Shown piece by piece: positions 13,105-21,704 of a stretch of DNA of 37,688 nucleotides; positions within the stretch are counted from its first letter, which is position 1, and every line of letters starts with the position of its first letter. The translations under genes and the position numbers were made by a program. The DNA comes from an uncultured Chloroflexota bacterium (GTDB taxonomy: Bacteria; Chloroflexota; UBA11872; UBA12225): NCBI GenBank assembly GCA_902805635.1, contig CADCTC010000209.1, positions 813 through 38,500 on the forward strand, read 5' to 3'. A model generated the notes under the pieces. The model was not told where the DNA came from and did no database searches. It worked only from the letters and a program-made list of their open reading frames with translations.

Positions 13105-14901
13105 TTATACCAGCGGTGGGCGATCGGTGAGGGTCAGTGCCACCGTGCGGCGTGGCTGCCCCGCGCTCAGCACGTCGAACGGCACCTGATCCCCCACCTG
13201 GTGGCGCACGATCAGGCGGCGCAGCGCCGCCAGCCCGGTGACCGGCTGGCCGTCCATGCCGGCGATGATGTCGCCCTCGACCAGGCCGGCCGCACCAGCC
13301 GGCGAGTTGGGCTGCACCTCCACGATCAGCACGCCGCGCGTCACCGGCAGGCCGGCACTCGCGGCGAGCGTCGGGGTCAGGTCCACCGGGGTGATGCCCA
13401 GGTAGGGGCGGGGCACGCTGCCGGTGGCGATCAGCTGCTGGGCGATCTGGAGCGCCCCCTCCACCGGGATGGAGTAGCCCGTCAACTGGCGCCCCTGGCG
13501 TGGGACGAACGCCACCTGGATGGCGCTGTTGACGCCCACCACACGTCCGTCCAGGTCCAGCAGTGGTCCGCCGCTGTCACCGGGATAGATGAACGTATCG
13601 GACTGGATCAAGTCGAACAGCGGATAGCCGCGATCGACCTGGATCTGCCCCGAGAGCGACCGGACCGTGCCCGTCTTGGCGCTGGGCGGCGCCGGAAACA
13701 CGGCGGAGTACCCTAGCGCCAGCACGCGCTGGTCCACGCCCAGCGCTTGCGCGCTGCCCAGCGGCACCGCAGGCAGCTCAATCCGCGTTGCGCCCGGCTG
13801 CGCCGGCACGTCCAGCTGCACCACCGCGATGTCCGTCCACTCGTCCCAACCGAGTGTCTTGCCGCTGAAGGAGCGCCCATCGGGCAAGACGGCGCGCAGC
13901 CGCTCCCGGTTGAGGCCGGTCACGACGTGGCTGTTGGTCAGCACCAGGCCGCCGGCGTCGATGATGATGCCCGTGCCGGAGGAATTGGAGCCGTCGGTCA
14001 GCTTGACCACCGCCGGGCGCGCGCGCTCGGCCACCAGGCGCAGGCGAGCCAGCTCGTCACTGGAGACGCGCGTATTGCTGCCCGGTGGCGAGGCGACCTG
14101 CGCGCCGGCCGGCTCGGGCTGTTCAGCCGCGTCCGGCAACAGGTCGGCTTCCTTGGCCAGGTCACCAGCGTTCACGATGGTGACCGCTCCCGCGCGGGCG
14201 AACGGCGTGTCCATCTTCCAGAGCTGGAAGGCGCGCCGCTGGGCGCGCAGCACCAGCGCCGGTCCGACGTCTGTGATCGGCGCCACCGGCAGACCATTCT
14301 CCGCCAGCGGGTCTGCGGAGCGCAGGTACGCGGCGCGCAGCGGCGCGCTTTCCTGCAAGAGGCGCAGGCGGGCCTGGATTACCTGGTCGAACGTCAGCGT
14401 CTCTTCGCCGGGTAACTGCGCCGGGAGCGGCACCTGACGGTACGCCAGCAGCCATTCGTCGCGCCCGGCGCGGGTCAGCTCGTCCAGCACGTTGACGAAG
14501 ACGGCTCGCCCCTCTTCCGGCCGCCACTGGAGCACCACCTTCTGCGTCGCCTGGCTGACGAACCCGCCCCACTCGAAGCGCCGGCTGACCGGGTAGCCCA
14601 GCGCGTCCGGGCCGCCCAGGCGCTGGTACTCGCTCCAGAAGGGGATGCCGCCCTCGTCGGTGATGCCGAACCCCAGCTCGCCCGCCGCGCCGCCACCCGT
14701 CTGCGTGAAGAAGTAGCCGTTGACCACCTCATACTCGGCCAGCGTCTCCCGGAAGCTCTGCGCGTGCGCCGGCGGCGCGGGCGGCGCGAACGCTGTCAGC
14801 GCGGCCAGGAGAGTCAGAAACAGCGCCACCCGGCGACCAAACGCGACCGCCCCGCAGCTGCCGGAAAGGGGCTGTTCCCAGGAGCGACGAAGCGGAGCCA
14901 A
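13105..14901 (-). CDS. Secreted HtrA-like trypsin-fold serine protease with PDZ domain
   Basis: From a TTG at 14901 the product has 598 residues. It has a signal peptide (hydrophobic VALFLTLLAALTAF, cleavage near AHAQ 45-48), then an N-terminal region with FWSEYQRLGGPDALGYPVS and ATQKVVLQW, resembling the repeat domain found twice in the deacetylase at 26.8 kb. The S1C protease domain covers about 285-490 with triad H325 (TNSHVV), D357 (WTDIAV) and S443 (YPGDSGGPL). One PDZ domain is at about 500-590 (VQPNSPAGAAGLVEGDII). Such enzymes degrade or refold misfolded envelope proteins. Start choice is weak: no Shine-Dalgarno; a TAGTAT hexamer lies about 12 nt upstream, and a GTG at residue 25 is an alternative. 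Confidence 0.88.
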   Translation of the reverse strand: MAPLRRSWEQPLSGSCGAVAFGRRVALFLTLLAALTAFAPPAPPAHAQSFRETLAEYEVVNGYFFTQTGGGAAGELGFGITDEGGIPFWSEYQRLGGPDALGYPVSRRFEWGGFVSQATQKVVLQWRPEEGRAVFVNVLDELTRAGRDEWLLAYRQVPLPAQLPGEETLTFDQVIQARLRLLQESAPLRAAYLRSADPLAENGLPVAPITDVGPALVLRAQRRAFQLWKMDTPFARAGAVTIVNAGDLAKEADLLPDAAEQPEPAGAQVASPPGSNTRVSSDELARLRLVAERARPAVVKLTDGSNSSGTGIIIDAGGLVLTNSHVVTGLNRERLRAVLPDGRSFSGKTLGWDEWTDIAVVQLDVPAQPGATRIELPAVPLGSAQALGVDQRVLALGYSAVFPAPPSAKTGTVRSLSGQIQVDRGYPLFDLIQSDTFIYPGDSGGPLLDLDGRVVGVNSAIQVAFVPRQGRQLTGYSIPVEGALQIAQQLIATGSVPRPYLGITPVDLTPTLAASAGLPVTRGVLIVEVQPNSPAGAAGLVEGDIIAGMDGQPVTGLAALRRLIVRHQVGDQVPFDVLSAGQPRRTVALTLTDRPPLV

Positions 14902-14955
14902 GGTAGTCCAATACTAGCGGGGCGCACCAGGGCTTACAAGGAAGCGCTGCATGCA

Positions 14956-14983
14956 CCGGACATGTCGTGCGACCGGTGTCCGG
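14956..14983. promoter_or_regulatory. Inverted repeat in divergent intergenic region
   Basis: CCGGACA (14956-14962) and TGTCCGG (14977-14983) form a dyad around 14 nt between the divergent protease and truncated membrane-protein genes. It could be an operator or a leader hairpin; its function is unknown. Confidence 0.3.
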
Positions 14984-15007
14984 CCGTTCCGCCGCTGTAC
15001 GTATGGT

Positions 15008-15616
15008 ATGACGGCTCCTGCAGTCATGATGCGAAGGACGCTGAGCGGGATCCCCGTTTCGCCGAGCAACCGCCCGGCGGTGGTGGTCTTGCTGATTTTC
15101 GGCGTGCTGTGGACCGGAATCTCCGCCGTGATTGCCCTGTTTACTTGGCTCTTCGGCATGCCGCTGCTCTTCTTGACGTTTCCCGTGCTGTTCATGCTGA
15201 TCGGCGCCGTCATGGTCGCGTGGTGCTGCCTAGCCCTCTTCACCGGTGCGAAGTTCGGCACGCTCGACTTCACCGTCTCCAAGCAGTCACTGCGCCCCGG
15301 GGACGAGCTCTCGGTGCGCTATGCCCTGCCGTTCCGCGCTGGCATGACGGTAGAGCGCGTCGTTATCCGGCTGGTGCGCCGCGAGCGCGCGATGTTCCGG
15401 AGGGAGTCCAACACTGTGGCCGCGCTCGACGACCATGTCGAGCAAGAGGTGGAGCACGCCGGGCGCCGCTACCAGGCGGGGGAGACTGCCTCTGGTGACG
15501 CGATGGCGAGTCGTCCGCCAGCACGGCTTCGATCTCCGATGGCAGCACCGTGGCCGTCGCCCACTCGTCGTCCGTCAGCCGGCGGAACGGGTTTCCTGAC
15601 AGACCCAGCGCAGTGA
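15008..15616 (+). pseudogene. Membrane protein with extracellular beta-type domain, C-terminus lost
   Basis: The frame starts MTAPAVMMRRTLSG at 15008 (15026 is an alternative). It has two membrane helices (VVVLLIFGVLWTGISAVIA and LLFLTFPVLFMLIGAVMVA), then a strand-rich region with LRPGDELSVRYALPFRAG, ERVVIRLVRRERAMFRR and HAGRRYQAGET. After about 15487 the translation turns into a Pro/Arg/Ala-rich, unnatural sequence until the stop, and the opposite strand there reads as a different gene. I infer that the true C-terminal part was deleted. Function unknown; proteins of this layout carry an arrestin-like fold. Confidence 0.5.
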
Positions 15617-15707
15617 ACGGAAAATAGCGGATGTCGGGTGTGGGCCCGGTCGCCGCCACGCGTCCGCTCAGCTGACGGCTGCCGAAACTAAGCTCAAGCG
15701 CTGGCAT
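15363..15707 (-). pseudogene. N-terminal fragment of an AAA-type ATPase-like protein
   Basis: The frame begins MPALELSFGSRQLSG at 15707, overlapping the oxidoreductase stop by 14 nt. It reads naturally for about 66 residues (DIRYFPFTALGLSGNPFRRL, TDDEWATATVLPSEIEAVL), then becomes Arg/Pro/Ala-rich up to the stop at 15363. The GNPFRxLTDDEW...VLP pattern resembles the segment just before the P-loop of certain ATP-binding proteins, from memory of the family; no Walker A follows here. The coding signal ends near 15510, facing the truncated plus-strand gene, so both probably lost their 3' ends in one deletion. Confidence 0.45.
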
Positions 15708-16773
15708 CTCGGCCCCAGCGATCCTCGATCACGAAGGCCCCATCTGTCACCGGCAGCGGTACCCGCTGCCCAGACCGATCCGAGAGGTGGAACGCCACCG
15801 CGATCTCCAGGTCCGCGCGCGCATCCTCTACCGACGATGCCGGTGTCCCACCGTGCTCCGCGCAGTCCAGCAGGTCCTCCACTGCGCTCAGCATGCCGCT
15901 GCGCCCGTCAATCACGCCCGGGAACGCGCGCCGCACCCAGGCCGGTCGCGCTCCAGAACGGTCGACTTGCCACCACTCGGGATACAGCGTGTTCCCCGCT
16001 CGGATGCGCCCCTCTGTCCCCACCACGTCGATCTCGAACCCCACCGGGTCCGCCTCTGAGGCGTTCACGTACACCCGCACGCCTGCCGGGAACGCGATCA
16101 CGCCGCGCGCGCCCGGGTCGAACACGCGCCCCGGCTCCAGCTCACCGCACACCCATTCCGGCTCACTCGCCAGCAGCGATCGCAGCAGGTCGAACAAGTG
16201 CGTTCCGCCAAACAGCGCACCCTCGCGCCCGTGCGCCGCCACGCTGTGCACCACGCCAATCCCGCCCTCCGCGATCAGCCGCCGGATCGCGCCGTACAGC
16301 GGGTCCCACGTGCGCGTGTGGTTCACCGCCACCGTCACGCCGTGGCGCCGGAACGCCTCGATCATCCGGTCGGCCTCCGCCAGGCTCTGCGCGATCGGCT
16401 TCTCCAAGAAGATCGCTTTCACGCCGCGCGCCGCCACGTCGATCGCCACGTCCCCATGGGCGCGCGTCGGCACACACACGCTCACCACGTCGGGCGCCTC
16501 ACGCTCGAGCATCTCCCGGTAGTCGCCGTACAGGCGACTGACGCCACGCCGCGCGCCAAACGCCTTCAGCCGCTCCGGGTTCGGGTCCGCCGCTGCAACG
16601 AGCTCCGTCCTGGCAGCACGCTGGTATGCCCCCGCATGCGAAAACGGCAGCAGGTTCCGGCCCGGCGCGCCGGCTACCTCATCCTCGATCGAGTCGGCGA
16701 TCCGTCCGCAGCCAATGATCGCCGCACGCCATACCCGGCGCCCGCCGCGATCGCTGCCAGCCTCACCTGCCAC
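15694..16773 (-). CDS. Gfo/Idh/MocA-family NAD(P)-dependent oxidoreductase
   Basis: From GTG 16773 the product has about 359 residues. It has a Rossmann fold with AAIIGCGRIAD, the AAADPNPERL strand, a catalytic-site EKPIAQSLAEADRM segment (the family EKP motif), and the C-terminal alpha/beta sheet domain with FGGTHLFDLL, VGTEGRIR and EWWQV. Members oxidise or reduce sugars and cyclitols. The start is uncertain: the frame is open to an ATG at 16824, but TACAAT ends 8 nt before the GTG, which suggests a leaderless start. The ATG start would also overlap the broken toxin gene. It is followed by the overlapping ATPase fragment. Confidence 0.85.
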   Translation of the reverse strand: MAGEAGSDRGGRRVWRAAIIGCGRIADSIEDEVAGAPGRNLLPFSHAGAYQRAARTELVAAADPNPERLKAFGARRGVSRLYGDYREMLEREAPDVVSVCVPTRAHGDVAIDVAARGVKAIFLEKPIAQSLAEADRMIEAFRRHGVTVAVNHTRTWDPLYGAIRRLIAEGGIGVVHSVAAHGREGALFGGTHLFDLLRSLLASEPEWVCGELEPGRVFDPGARGVIAFPAGVRVYVNASEADPVGFEIDVVGTEGRIRAGNTLYPEWWQVDRSGARPAWVRRAFPGVIDGRSGMLSAVEDLLDCAEHGGTPASSVEDARADLEIAVAFHLSDRSGQRVPLPVTDGAFVIEDRWGRDASA

Positions 16774-16781
16774 CGCGCGCG

Positions 16782-16808
16782 ATTGTAGACGCCACGCAGC
16801 TATGTCAC
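16782..16808 (-). promoter_or_regulatory. Candidate promoter of the oxidoreductase gene
   Basis: On the minus strand GTGACA (16808-16803) and TACAAT (16787-16782) are spaced by 15 nt, slightly short. The -10 ends 8 nt before the GTG start, consistent with a leaderless mRNA. Confidence 0.35.
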
Positions 16809-17160
16809 CCCCGCTCGTCTTCAAGATCGAGGTGAACGATCATCGCCTGCCTGATCTCGTGGGGAAGGCTCGGGTTCGTGATGTGCCCCAGGGCACGGAT
16901 GATGCGCTCTTTGGAAATGGTGCGGATCTGGTGGGCGTGACCACCGAGTCACGTTGCTGGCCGCCCGCGCCTGCCCGAAGTAGCGCCTCTGCCGGGTACG
17001 GCGGACGGGCCGCAGTGGTGAGGGGGAGGACCGTCACGTTGGTCGTCCGCTGATTGAAGTCTTCGTTGCTGTCGACGACCACCGGCCGCGTGCCACGCTG
17101 CTCCGAGCCGCGCACCGGATCGAGGTCCGCGAGCGCAACCGCCCACTGATACGATGGCAC
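16805..17160 (-). pseudogene. MazF/PemK-type toxin, frameshifted
   Basis: The GTG at 17160 overlaps the antitoxin stop by one base. The first frame reads VALADLDPVRGSEQRGTRPV, VVVDSNEDFNQRT and NVTVLPLTT, typical of MazF endoribonucleases, up to RDSVV near 16939. The rest of the family sequence continues in another frame, HQIRTISKERIIRALG then HEIRQAMIVHLDLEDERG, ending at TGA 16807-16805. One missing base near 16925-16940 explains the break; restored, the protein would be about 118 residues, the usual length. MazF cleaves mRNA when freed from its antitoxin. As written the toxin would be non-functional. Confidence 0.75.
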
Positions 17161-17426
17161 TACGGGATTTGCCGAGCGGTCTCGGCGTAGGCGTGGGCGA
17201 AGGCTTCCTGGAAATCCGCCACGTCCTTCAGAAACAAGGGATCCTGGCGCGCGCGGTCCTAGGCGTCCCGCCGGGCCTGCCGGCGCAGCTCTTGGAGCCC
17301 CCGCTTGGGCACGCGTTCAACGAGTGCGTTCTGGCTCGGCGCCGCGCCGCGAGACACAGCCTGCTGCACCTCTCGCAAGACTTCCGCGCGCCGGCTGAAC
17401 GTCGCTTTCTTCGAATCGCTTGCCAT
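17160..17426 (-). pseudogene. Antitoxin of the MazF module, interrupted by an amber codon
   Basis: ATG 17426 with AAGGAG about 12 nt upstream begins MASDSKKATFSRRAEVLREV..., a ribbon-helix-helix-like antitoxin with NALVERVPKRGLQELRRQ. An in-frame TAG at 17261-17259 interrupts it after RRDA; the same frame continues DRARQDPLFLKDVADFQEAF to AETARQIP and a TAG at 17162-17160. Related antitoxins have Trp at the position of the internal stop, so TGG to TAG is likely. Full length would be 88 residues. The truncated 55-residue product would retain the DNA-binding part but lose the toxin-binding tail. With the toxin also broken, the module seems dead. Confidence 0.7.
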
Positions 17427-17575
17427 CGGTAGCCAGATGCTCCTTCCCCTCAGTATGGCACCTCTTGATTGCCGATTCTCCGTGCCAATCACGCAACCTC
17501 TCGCGACAATGACAGAGGTCCTGCTCCCCAAGTTGTTACGCGTTCCCTGAAGCGGGGCAACTCCAGTCCCGACGG

Positions 17576-18979
17576 TCACGGCGTTGCGCCCGCGGCCAGG
17601 ATGGCGTTGACCTTCCGCGCCACCTCGGCGAGGACGGTGCGCGGCGGCTCCTGGCGCGTCAAGATCTGCACCTGCCCCGCGTCGATCTCCTTGGAGATTT
17701 CGTCCCACCTGGCGACGTAGGGCATCGGGCGCGCGATGGACACCGCGTCGAGGAGCGCCTGCTTGTTAAAGCCCTTGGCGGCGTCGAGGTACGCCTGCAT
17801 CGCGCTCCGCCGGGCAGTGGTGGACCCCTCCTCCACCGCCTGCTGGCGCTGCATCTCCGGGCCGGTGTAGTGGGCCAGCCACGCCCAGGCGGCGTCCTTC
17901 TCTTTGCTCTCGGCCGCGATGGATGTGCTGGGGCCCTTCGCGGTGCTCACGCGCGCGACCTTGCCCTTGGGCAGGGGTGCGATGTCCCAGGTGGTGTTGA
18001 CCTGCTGGCGCAGCGTGGCGCTCAGAAAGCCGCTGTCCGCCACGTGGGCGACGATGCGCCCCGTGTCGAAGTGCCCGCGCAGGGCCTGCGGCGTATTGTC
18101 TTCCGATGGCGGCACGATCCGGTGCCGGTGGCGCTGGTCGGCCATCCATTGAAACGCCTCCACCGCCGCCGGCTCGTCCAGCAGGCACTTCTTCTCGTCC
18201 CTGGTGAGGATGTCCCCGCCGTTGTCGCGCACCGGCAGCTCGTAGGGCGGCATGCTCATGCCCAGCACGTTCGGGTCCCGCGCCATTGTCTGCCGCACCA
18301 CGTCGGCCAGCCGGTCCCAGGTCCAGGTGGCGTCCGGTGCGCCCGCGCCCACCTGCTGGAAGGCGTTGGTGTTGTAGATCAGGAACCACAGGCCGGCGTT
18401 GTCCGGGATGGCGTGCCAACAACCGGAGGACGCACCGCGTCCGGAGGGCGTTAGGGGGCGGTCGGGGGGTGAACCGGAGGACGCACCGCGTCCGGAGGGC
18501 GTTAGGGGGCAGGGGCCCATGGCACGAGCGGCGGAGGCCCCGACGAAGTCCTCGGGCTTGAAGGTCCTGGCGTCGCGCTTCACGTACGGCGTGAGGTCCG
18601 CCAGCGCCCCCCGCGCGCGCAACGGCTCGACGAACTGCGGGTTGAGCTTGACCATGTCCGGCGTGGTGCCGGCGGCGAGCGAGATGAACTTCTCCATCAC
18701 GGGTGTGCCGCCGGCGTTGGGGATGTACTCGACGCTCACCTGCGGGTGCTGCTGCCGGAACAGGGCGAGCGCCTTGTCCCAGAAAGCGCCGCCCAGGGCC
18801 GCACCCTGGTTGAGGTAGGTGAGCGCCACCGGACGGTTGGGGACGCCGCCTGGGGTGGGCTCTGCTCGGCCGGTGGCCTGGCCGGGAGCGCAGGCGGCGC
18901 CGAGCGCGCTCGGCGAGCCCGCGGCCCCCGCCAGGCGCAGCACGAACGTCCGTCTCGTCGTCACTCGTACCCGTTGCAT
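17576..18979 (-). CDS. ABC transporter substrate-binding lipoprotein, carbohydrate type
   Basis: From ATG 18979 (ribosome binding site GGGAG about 7 nt before) the product has 467 residues. It has a TAT-like/lipoprotein signal TTRRTFVLRLAGAAG...LGAACAPG. The mature part has features of family-1 sugar-binding proteins: LTYLNQGAALGGAFWDKALA, PDMVKLNPQFVEPLRARG, LTPYVKRD, NAGLWFLIYNTNAF, WDRLADVVRQ, DTWDIAPLPKG, AWAWLAHYTG. No permease or ATPase genes are adjacent. An in-frame insert of about 30 residues (roughly 157-186) encodes LTPSGRGASSG twice and comes from a DNA repeat at 18421-18510; it lies just before the conserved IPDNAGLW segment and may impair folding. It diverges from a xylanase gene. 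Confidence 0.85.
   Translation of the reverse strand: MQRVRVTTRRTFVLRLAGAAGSPSALGAACAPGQATGRAEPTPGGVPNRPVALTYLNQGAALGGAFWDKALALFRQQHPQVSVEYIPNAGGTPVMEKFISLAAGTTPDMVKLNPQFVEPLRARGALADLTPYVKRDARTFKPEDFVGASAARAMGPCPLTPSGRGASSGSPPDRPLTPSGRGASSGCWHAIPDNAGLWFLIYNTNAFQQVGAGAPDATWTWDRLADVVRQTMARDPNVLGMSMPPYELPVRDNGGDILTRDEKKCLLDEPAAVEAFQWMADQRHRHRIVPPSEDNTPQALRGHFDTGRIVAHVADSGFLSATLRQQVNTTWDIAPLPKGKVARVSTAKGPSTSIAAESKEKDAAWAWLAHYTGPEMQRQQAVEEGSTTARRSAMQAYLDAAKGFNKQALLDAVSIARPMPYVARWDEISKEIDAGQVQILTRQEPPRTVLAEVARKVNAILAAGATP
18421..18510. repeat. Two 39-bp direct repeats inside the solute-binding protein gene
   Basis: Identical 39-nt copies at 18421-18459 and 18472-18510 are separated by 12 nt, so the period is 51 nt (17 codons), which keeps the frame. 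Each copy contains the small dyad GGACGC-ACC-GCGTCC. On the coding strand the unit reads CTAACGCCCTCCGGACGC, the style of a dispersed intergenic repeat rather than protein-driven sequence. Confidence 0.8.
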
Positions 18980-19044
18980 CTCACGTCTCCCTCGGTACGC
19001 GCACACGCGCTCCTTGCGCCGCACGATACTGTATACCCGGTCTC
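18980..19044. promoter_or_regulatory. Divergent promoter region of solute-binding protein and xylanase
   Basis: GATACTGTATAC (19026-19037) lies between the divergent starts. TATACC (19032-19037) ends 7 nt before the xylanase ATG, consistent with a leaderless plus-strand transcript, and the overlapping sequence gives a -10-like hexamer on the minus strand as well. No clear -35. Confidence 0.35.
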
Positions 19045-20040
19045 ATGCCGACTGGACGCCCGCCTTTGGTCCCACTGCGCGCGCTCGGGGCGGCGCGCGG
19101 CGTGACCGTCGGCGCGGCCGTGAACGGGCGGCCCCTCGGTGCGGACGCGACCTACCGGGAGGTGCTGGCGCGCGAGTTCGGCGCCGTGACGTGCACCAAC
19201 GCCATGAAGTTCGGGCCGCTCCAGCCCGAGCGCGGCCGGTTCGACTTCGCCCCGGCCGATGAGATCGTGGCGTTCGGCAGGGACCATGGCATGGCGGTGC
19301 GCGGACACACCCTTGTGTGGCACCGCCAGAACCCGGAGTGGATCGCCGCGCTGGCGGAGCGCGAGACCGCCGCCCTCTGGCCCGCGCTCCGCGCGCACAT
19401 CCAGGCGGTGATGGAGCACTACCGCGGCCAGGTGGCGGCGTGGGACGTCGTGAACGAGGCGGTGGCGGACGACGGATCGCCGCGGGACACGCTCTGGCTG
19501 CGGGCGCTCGGCGCCGGGTACGTGGCGCACGCGTTTCGCTGGGCGCACGAGGCGGATCCCGGCGCCCCACTGTTCTACAACGACTACGGCGCCGACGGCC
19601 TCGGGCCGAAGGCCGACGCTGTCCACGCGCTGCTCTGCGACCTGCTGGATCAGGGCGTGCCGGTGCACGGCGTCGGGCTCCAGATGCACGTCGGCCTGGG
19701 CCGGCTCACGCCCGACCCCGACGCCGTGGCGGCCCACATGCGGCGGTTGGGGGCGCTCGGACTCGAGGTGCACGTGACCGAGATGGACGTGCGACTGCAG
19801 ACCGGGAGCGGTCCGCTGGCGGAGCGGCCGGCCGAGCAGGCGCGGGTGTACGAGCGCACGCTGGCGGCGTGCCTGTCCGAACGGGCGTGCACCTCGGTCA
19901 CGTTCTGGGGCTTCACCGACCGGCATTCCTGGATCCCGTCCTTCACCGGACAGGACGACGCCCCGCTACTCTTTGACCCCCAGTACCAGCCCAAGCCGGC
20001 CTACCACGCGGTCGCGCGGGCACTGTCGTCACAGGTGTAG
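19045..20040 (+). CDS. GH10 endo-1,4-beta-xylanase
   Basis: The 331-residue protein is a single GH10 catalytic domain: NAMKFGPLQPERGRFDF, HTLVWHRQNPEW, acid/base E138 in AWDVVNEAV, LFYNDYG, GLQMHVG, nucleophile E246 in EVHVTEMDVR, and VTFWGFTDRHSWIP. It hydrolyses internal beta-1,4 bonds of xylan. No signal peptide is visible, which suggests a cytoplasmic enzyme acting on imported xylo-oligosaccharides or a start chosen too late; the ATG at 19045 has no Shine-Dalgarno but a -10-like TATACC close upstream. A solute-binding protein gene diverges and a sulfatase gene follows 38 nt downstream. Confidence 0.92.
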   Translation: MPTGRPPLVPLRALGAARGVTVGAAVNGRPLGADATYREVLAREFGAVTCTNAMKFGPLQPERGRFDFAPADEIVAFGRDHGMAVRGHTLVWHRQNPEWIAALAERETAALWPALRAHIQAVMEHYRGQVAAWDVVNEAVADDGSPRDTLWLRALGAGYVAHAFRWAHEADPGAPLFYNDYGADGLGPKADAVHALLCDLLDQGVPVHGVGLQMHVGLGRLTPDPDAVAAHMRRLGALGLEVHVTEMDVRLQTGSGPLAERPAEQARVYERTLAACLSERACTSVTFWGFTDRHSWIPSFTGQDDAPLLFDPQYQPKPAYHAVARALSSQV

Positions 20041-20078
20041 GTGTAGGTGTGGGTGCGGGGAGCCCAAGGAGCGCGAGT

Positions 20079-21594
20079 GTGAAGCGCCCCCACATCGTCA
20101 TCGTCAATCCCGATTCCTGGCGCGGCGACGTGCTGGGGCACGTGGGCCACCCCGCCGCGCGCACGCCGCACCTGGACGAGCGGGTGCGCAGCGACGCGGT
20201 GAGCTTCCGCAGCGCGTTCGTGCAGAACCCGGTCTGCACGCCCAGCCGCTGCTCGTTCATGAGCGCCTGGTACCCCCACGTGCGCGGCCACCGCACCATG
20301 TTCCACATGCTGCGTCCCGACGAGCCGGTGCTGCTCAGGACGCTCAAGGACAGCGGCTACTACGTCTGGTGGGGCGGCAAGAACGACCTGGTCCCCGCGC
20401 AGCACGGCTTCTCCGACTACTGCAACGTGAAGTACGAGCCGCCGCGGGACCCGGAGCGGCCCGTCCGGCAGATGTTCGGCATGGACCGGCAGGCGCAGTG
20501 GCGCGGCGCTGCCGAGTCGGACGCGTACTACTCGTTCTACGCCGGCCGCCTGGACGTGCCTCCGGGAGAGACGGTGTACTACGACCGCGACTGGGCGCAC
20601 GTGGAGGGGGCGATCGCCCTGATCCGCGCCTACGGCCAGGGGGAGGGCCCGCCGCCGAAGCCGGCCCCCCCTGTGCATCTATCTGCCGCTGACCTACCCG
20701 CACCCGCCGTACGCGGCCGAGGACCCCTGGTACGGGAGCATCGACCGAGCGGCGGTGCCGCCGCGCATCCCGCCGCCCTCGGACGAAGAAGCCGCGGGCA
20801 AGCCGAGCATCCAGCGCGGGCTGCGCGGGCGCCAGCGCCTGCAATCGTGGCCGGAGGAGCGCTGGACCGAGCTGCGCGCCACCTACTACGCCATGTGCGC
20901 GCGGGTGGACCACCAGTATGGCCTGCTAGTGGCGGCGCTGCGGGAGGCGGGCCTGTACGACGACACCGCACTGTTCTTCTTCTCCGACCACGGGGACTTC
21001 ACTGGCGACCACGGGCTGGCGGAGAAGACGGAGAATACCTTCGAAGACTGCCTCACGCGCGTGTCGCTGGTGGTCAAGCCGCCGGCGTGGGTCCCGGTGC
21101 GGCCGCGGGTGTCGGACGCGCTGGTGGAGCTGGTGGACTTCCCGGCGACGGTGGAGGCGCTGGCGGGAATCACGCCCGCCCACACCCACTTCGGCCGCTC
21201 GCTCCTGCCAGTGATTTCGGGCGACACCGACGCGCACCGCGACGCCGTCTTCTGCGATGGCGGGGTCCTGCGCGGCGAGCGCCGGACGACCGAGAGCGGG
21301 GGGAGCGCCTTCGCGCAGGACCCGAGCAGCCTCTACTGGCCGCGCGCGAGCCTGCAGGCGGGCGACGGCCCGGAGCATGGTAAGGCGGCCATGTGCCGCA
21401 CGCGCGACTTCAAGTACGTGCGCCGCCTGTACGGGTCCGACGAGCTGTACGACCTGCGCGCCGATCCCGACGAGCGCCACAACCGGATCGGCGACCCCGC
21501 ACTGGCCGGGGAGCTCGCGCGCCTCAAGGAGCGCCTACTCACCTGGTATCAGGAGACGTGCGACACCGTGCCGCACGGCGCGGATCGGCGCTGA
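20079..21594 (+). pseudogene. Sulfatase, frameshifted at a run of seven C
   Basis: GTG 20079 follows AAGGAG by 7 nt. The first frame carries HIVIVNPDSWRGD, the sulfatase signature CTPSR (C53, modified to formylglycine in active enzymes) and GYYVWWGGKND, until about 20671. The remainder ([59 protein letters not shown] end) continues in the next frame to 21594. One extra C in the run 20665-20671 explains the shift; corrected, the protein is about 505 residues, normal for the family. A homopolymer makes a sequencing error quite possible. Sulfatases remove sulfate esters from carbohydrates. Probably co-transcribed with the xylanase. No formylglycine-generating enzyme is seen nearby. Confidence 0.8.
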
Positions 21595-21704
21595 CAGGTT
21601 CCCCAAGTTGCTACGCTCCGCCCAAGTGCCACCGCACGGCCGGCAGCGATATGTCGACACGGCCGCGAGGGCAATTCGGTAAACCAGTGGAGGGTGGCCA
21701 GCGA

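Noticed and set aside
20030..20060. GTGTAG microsatellite between xylanase and sulfatase
   Set aside because: Only about three imperfect units. It overlaps the stop codon but suggests no function.
17520..21625. Shared CCCCAAGTTG(C/T)TACGC at about 17525 and 21600
   Set aside because: Only about 16 nt with one mismatch and no clear structure. It could be part of a dispersed repeat but is too short to support as a feature or as recombination ends.
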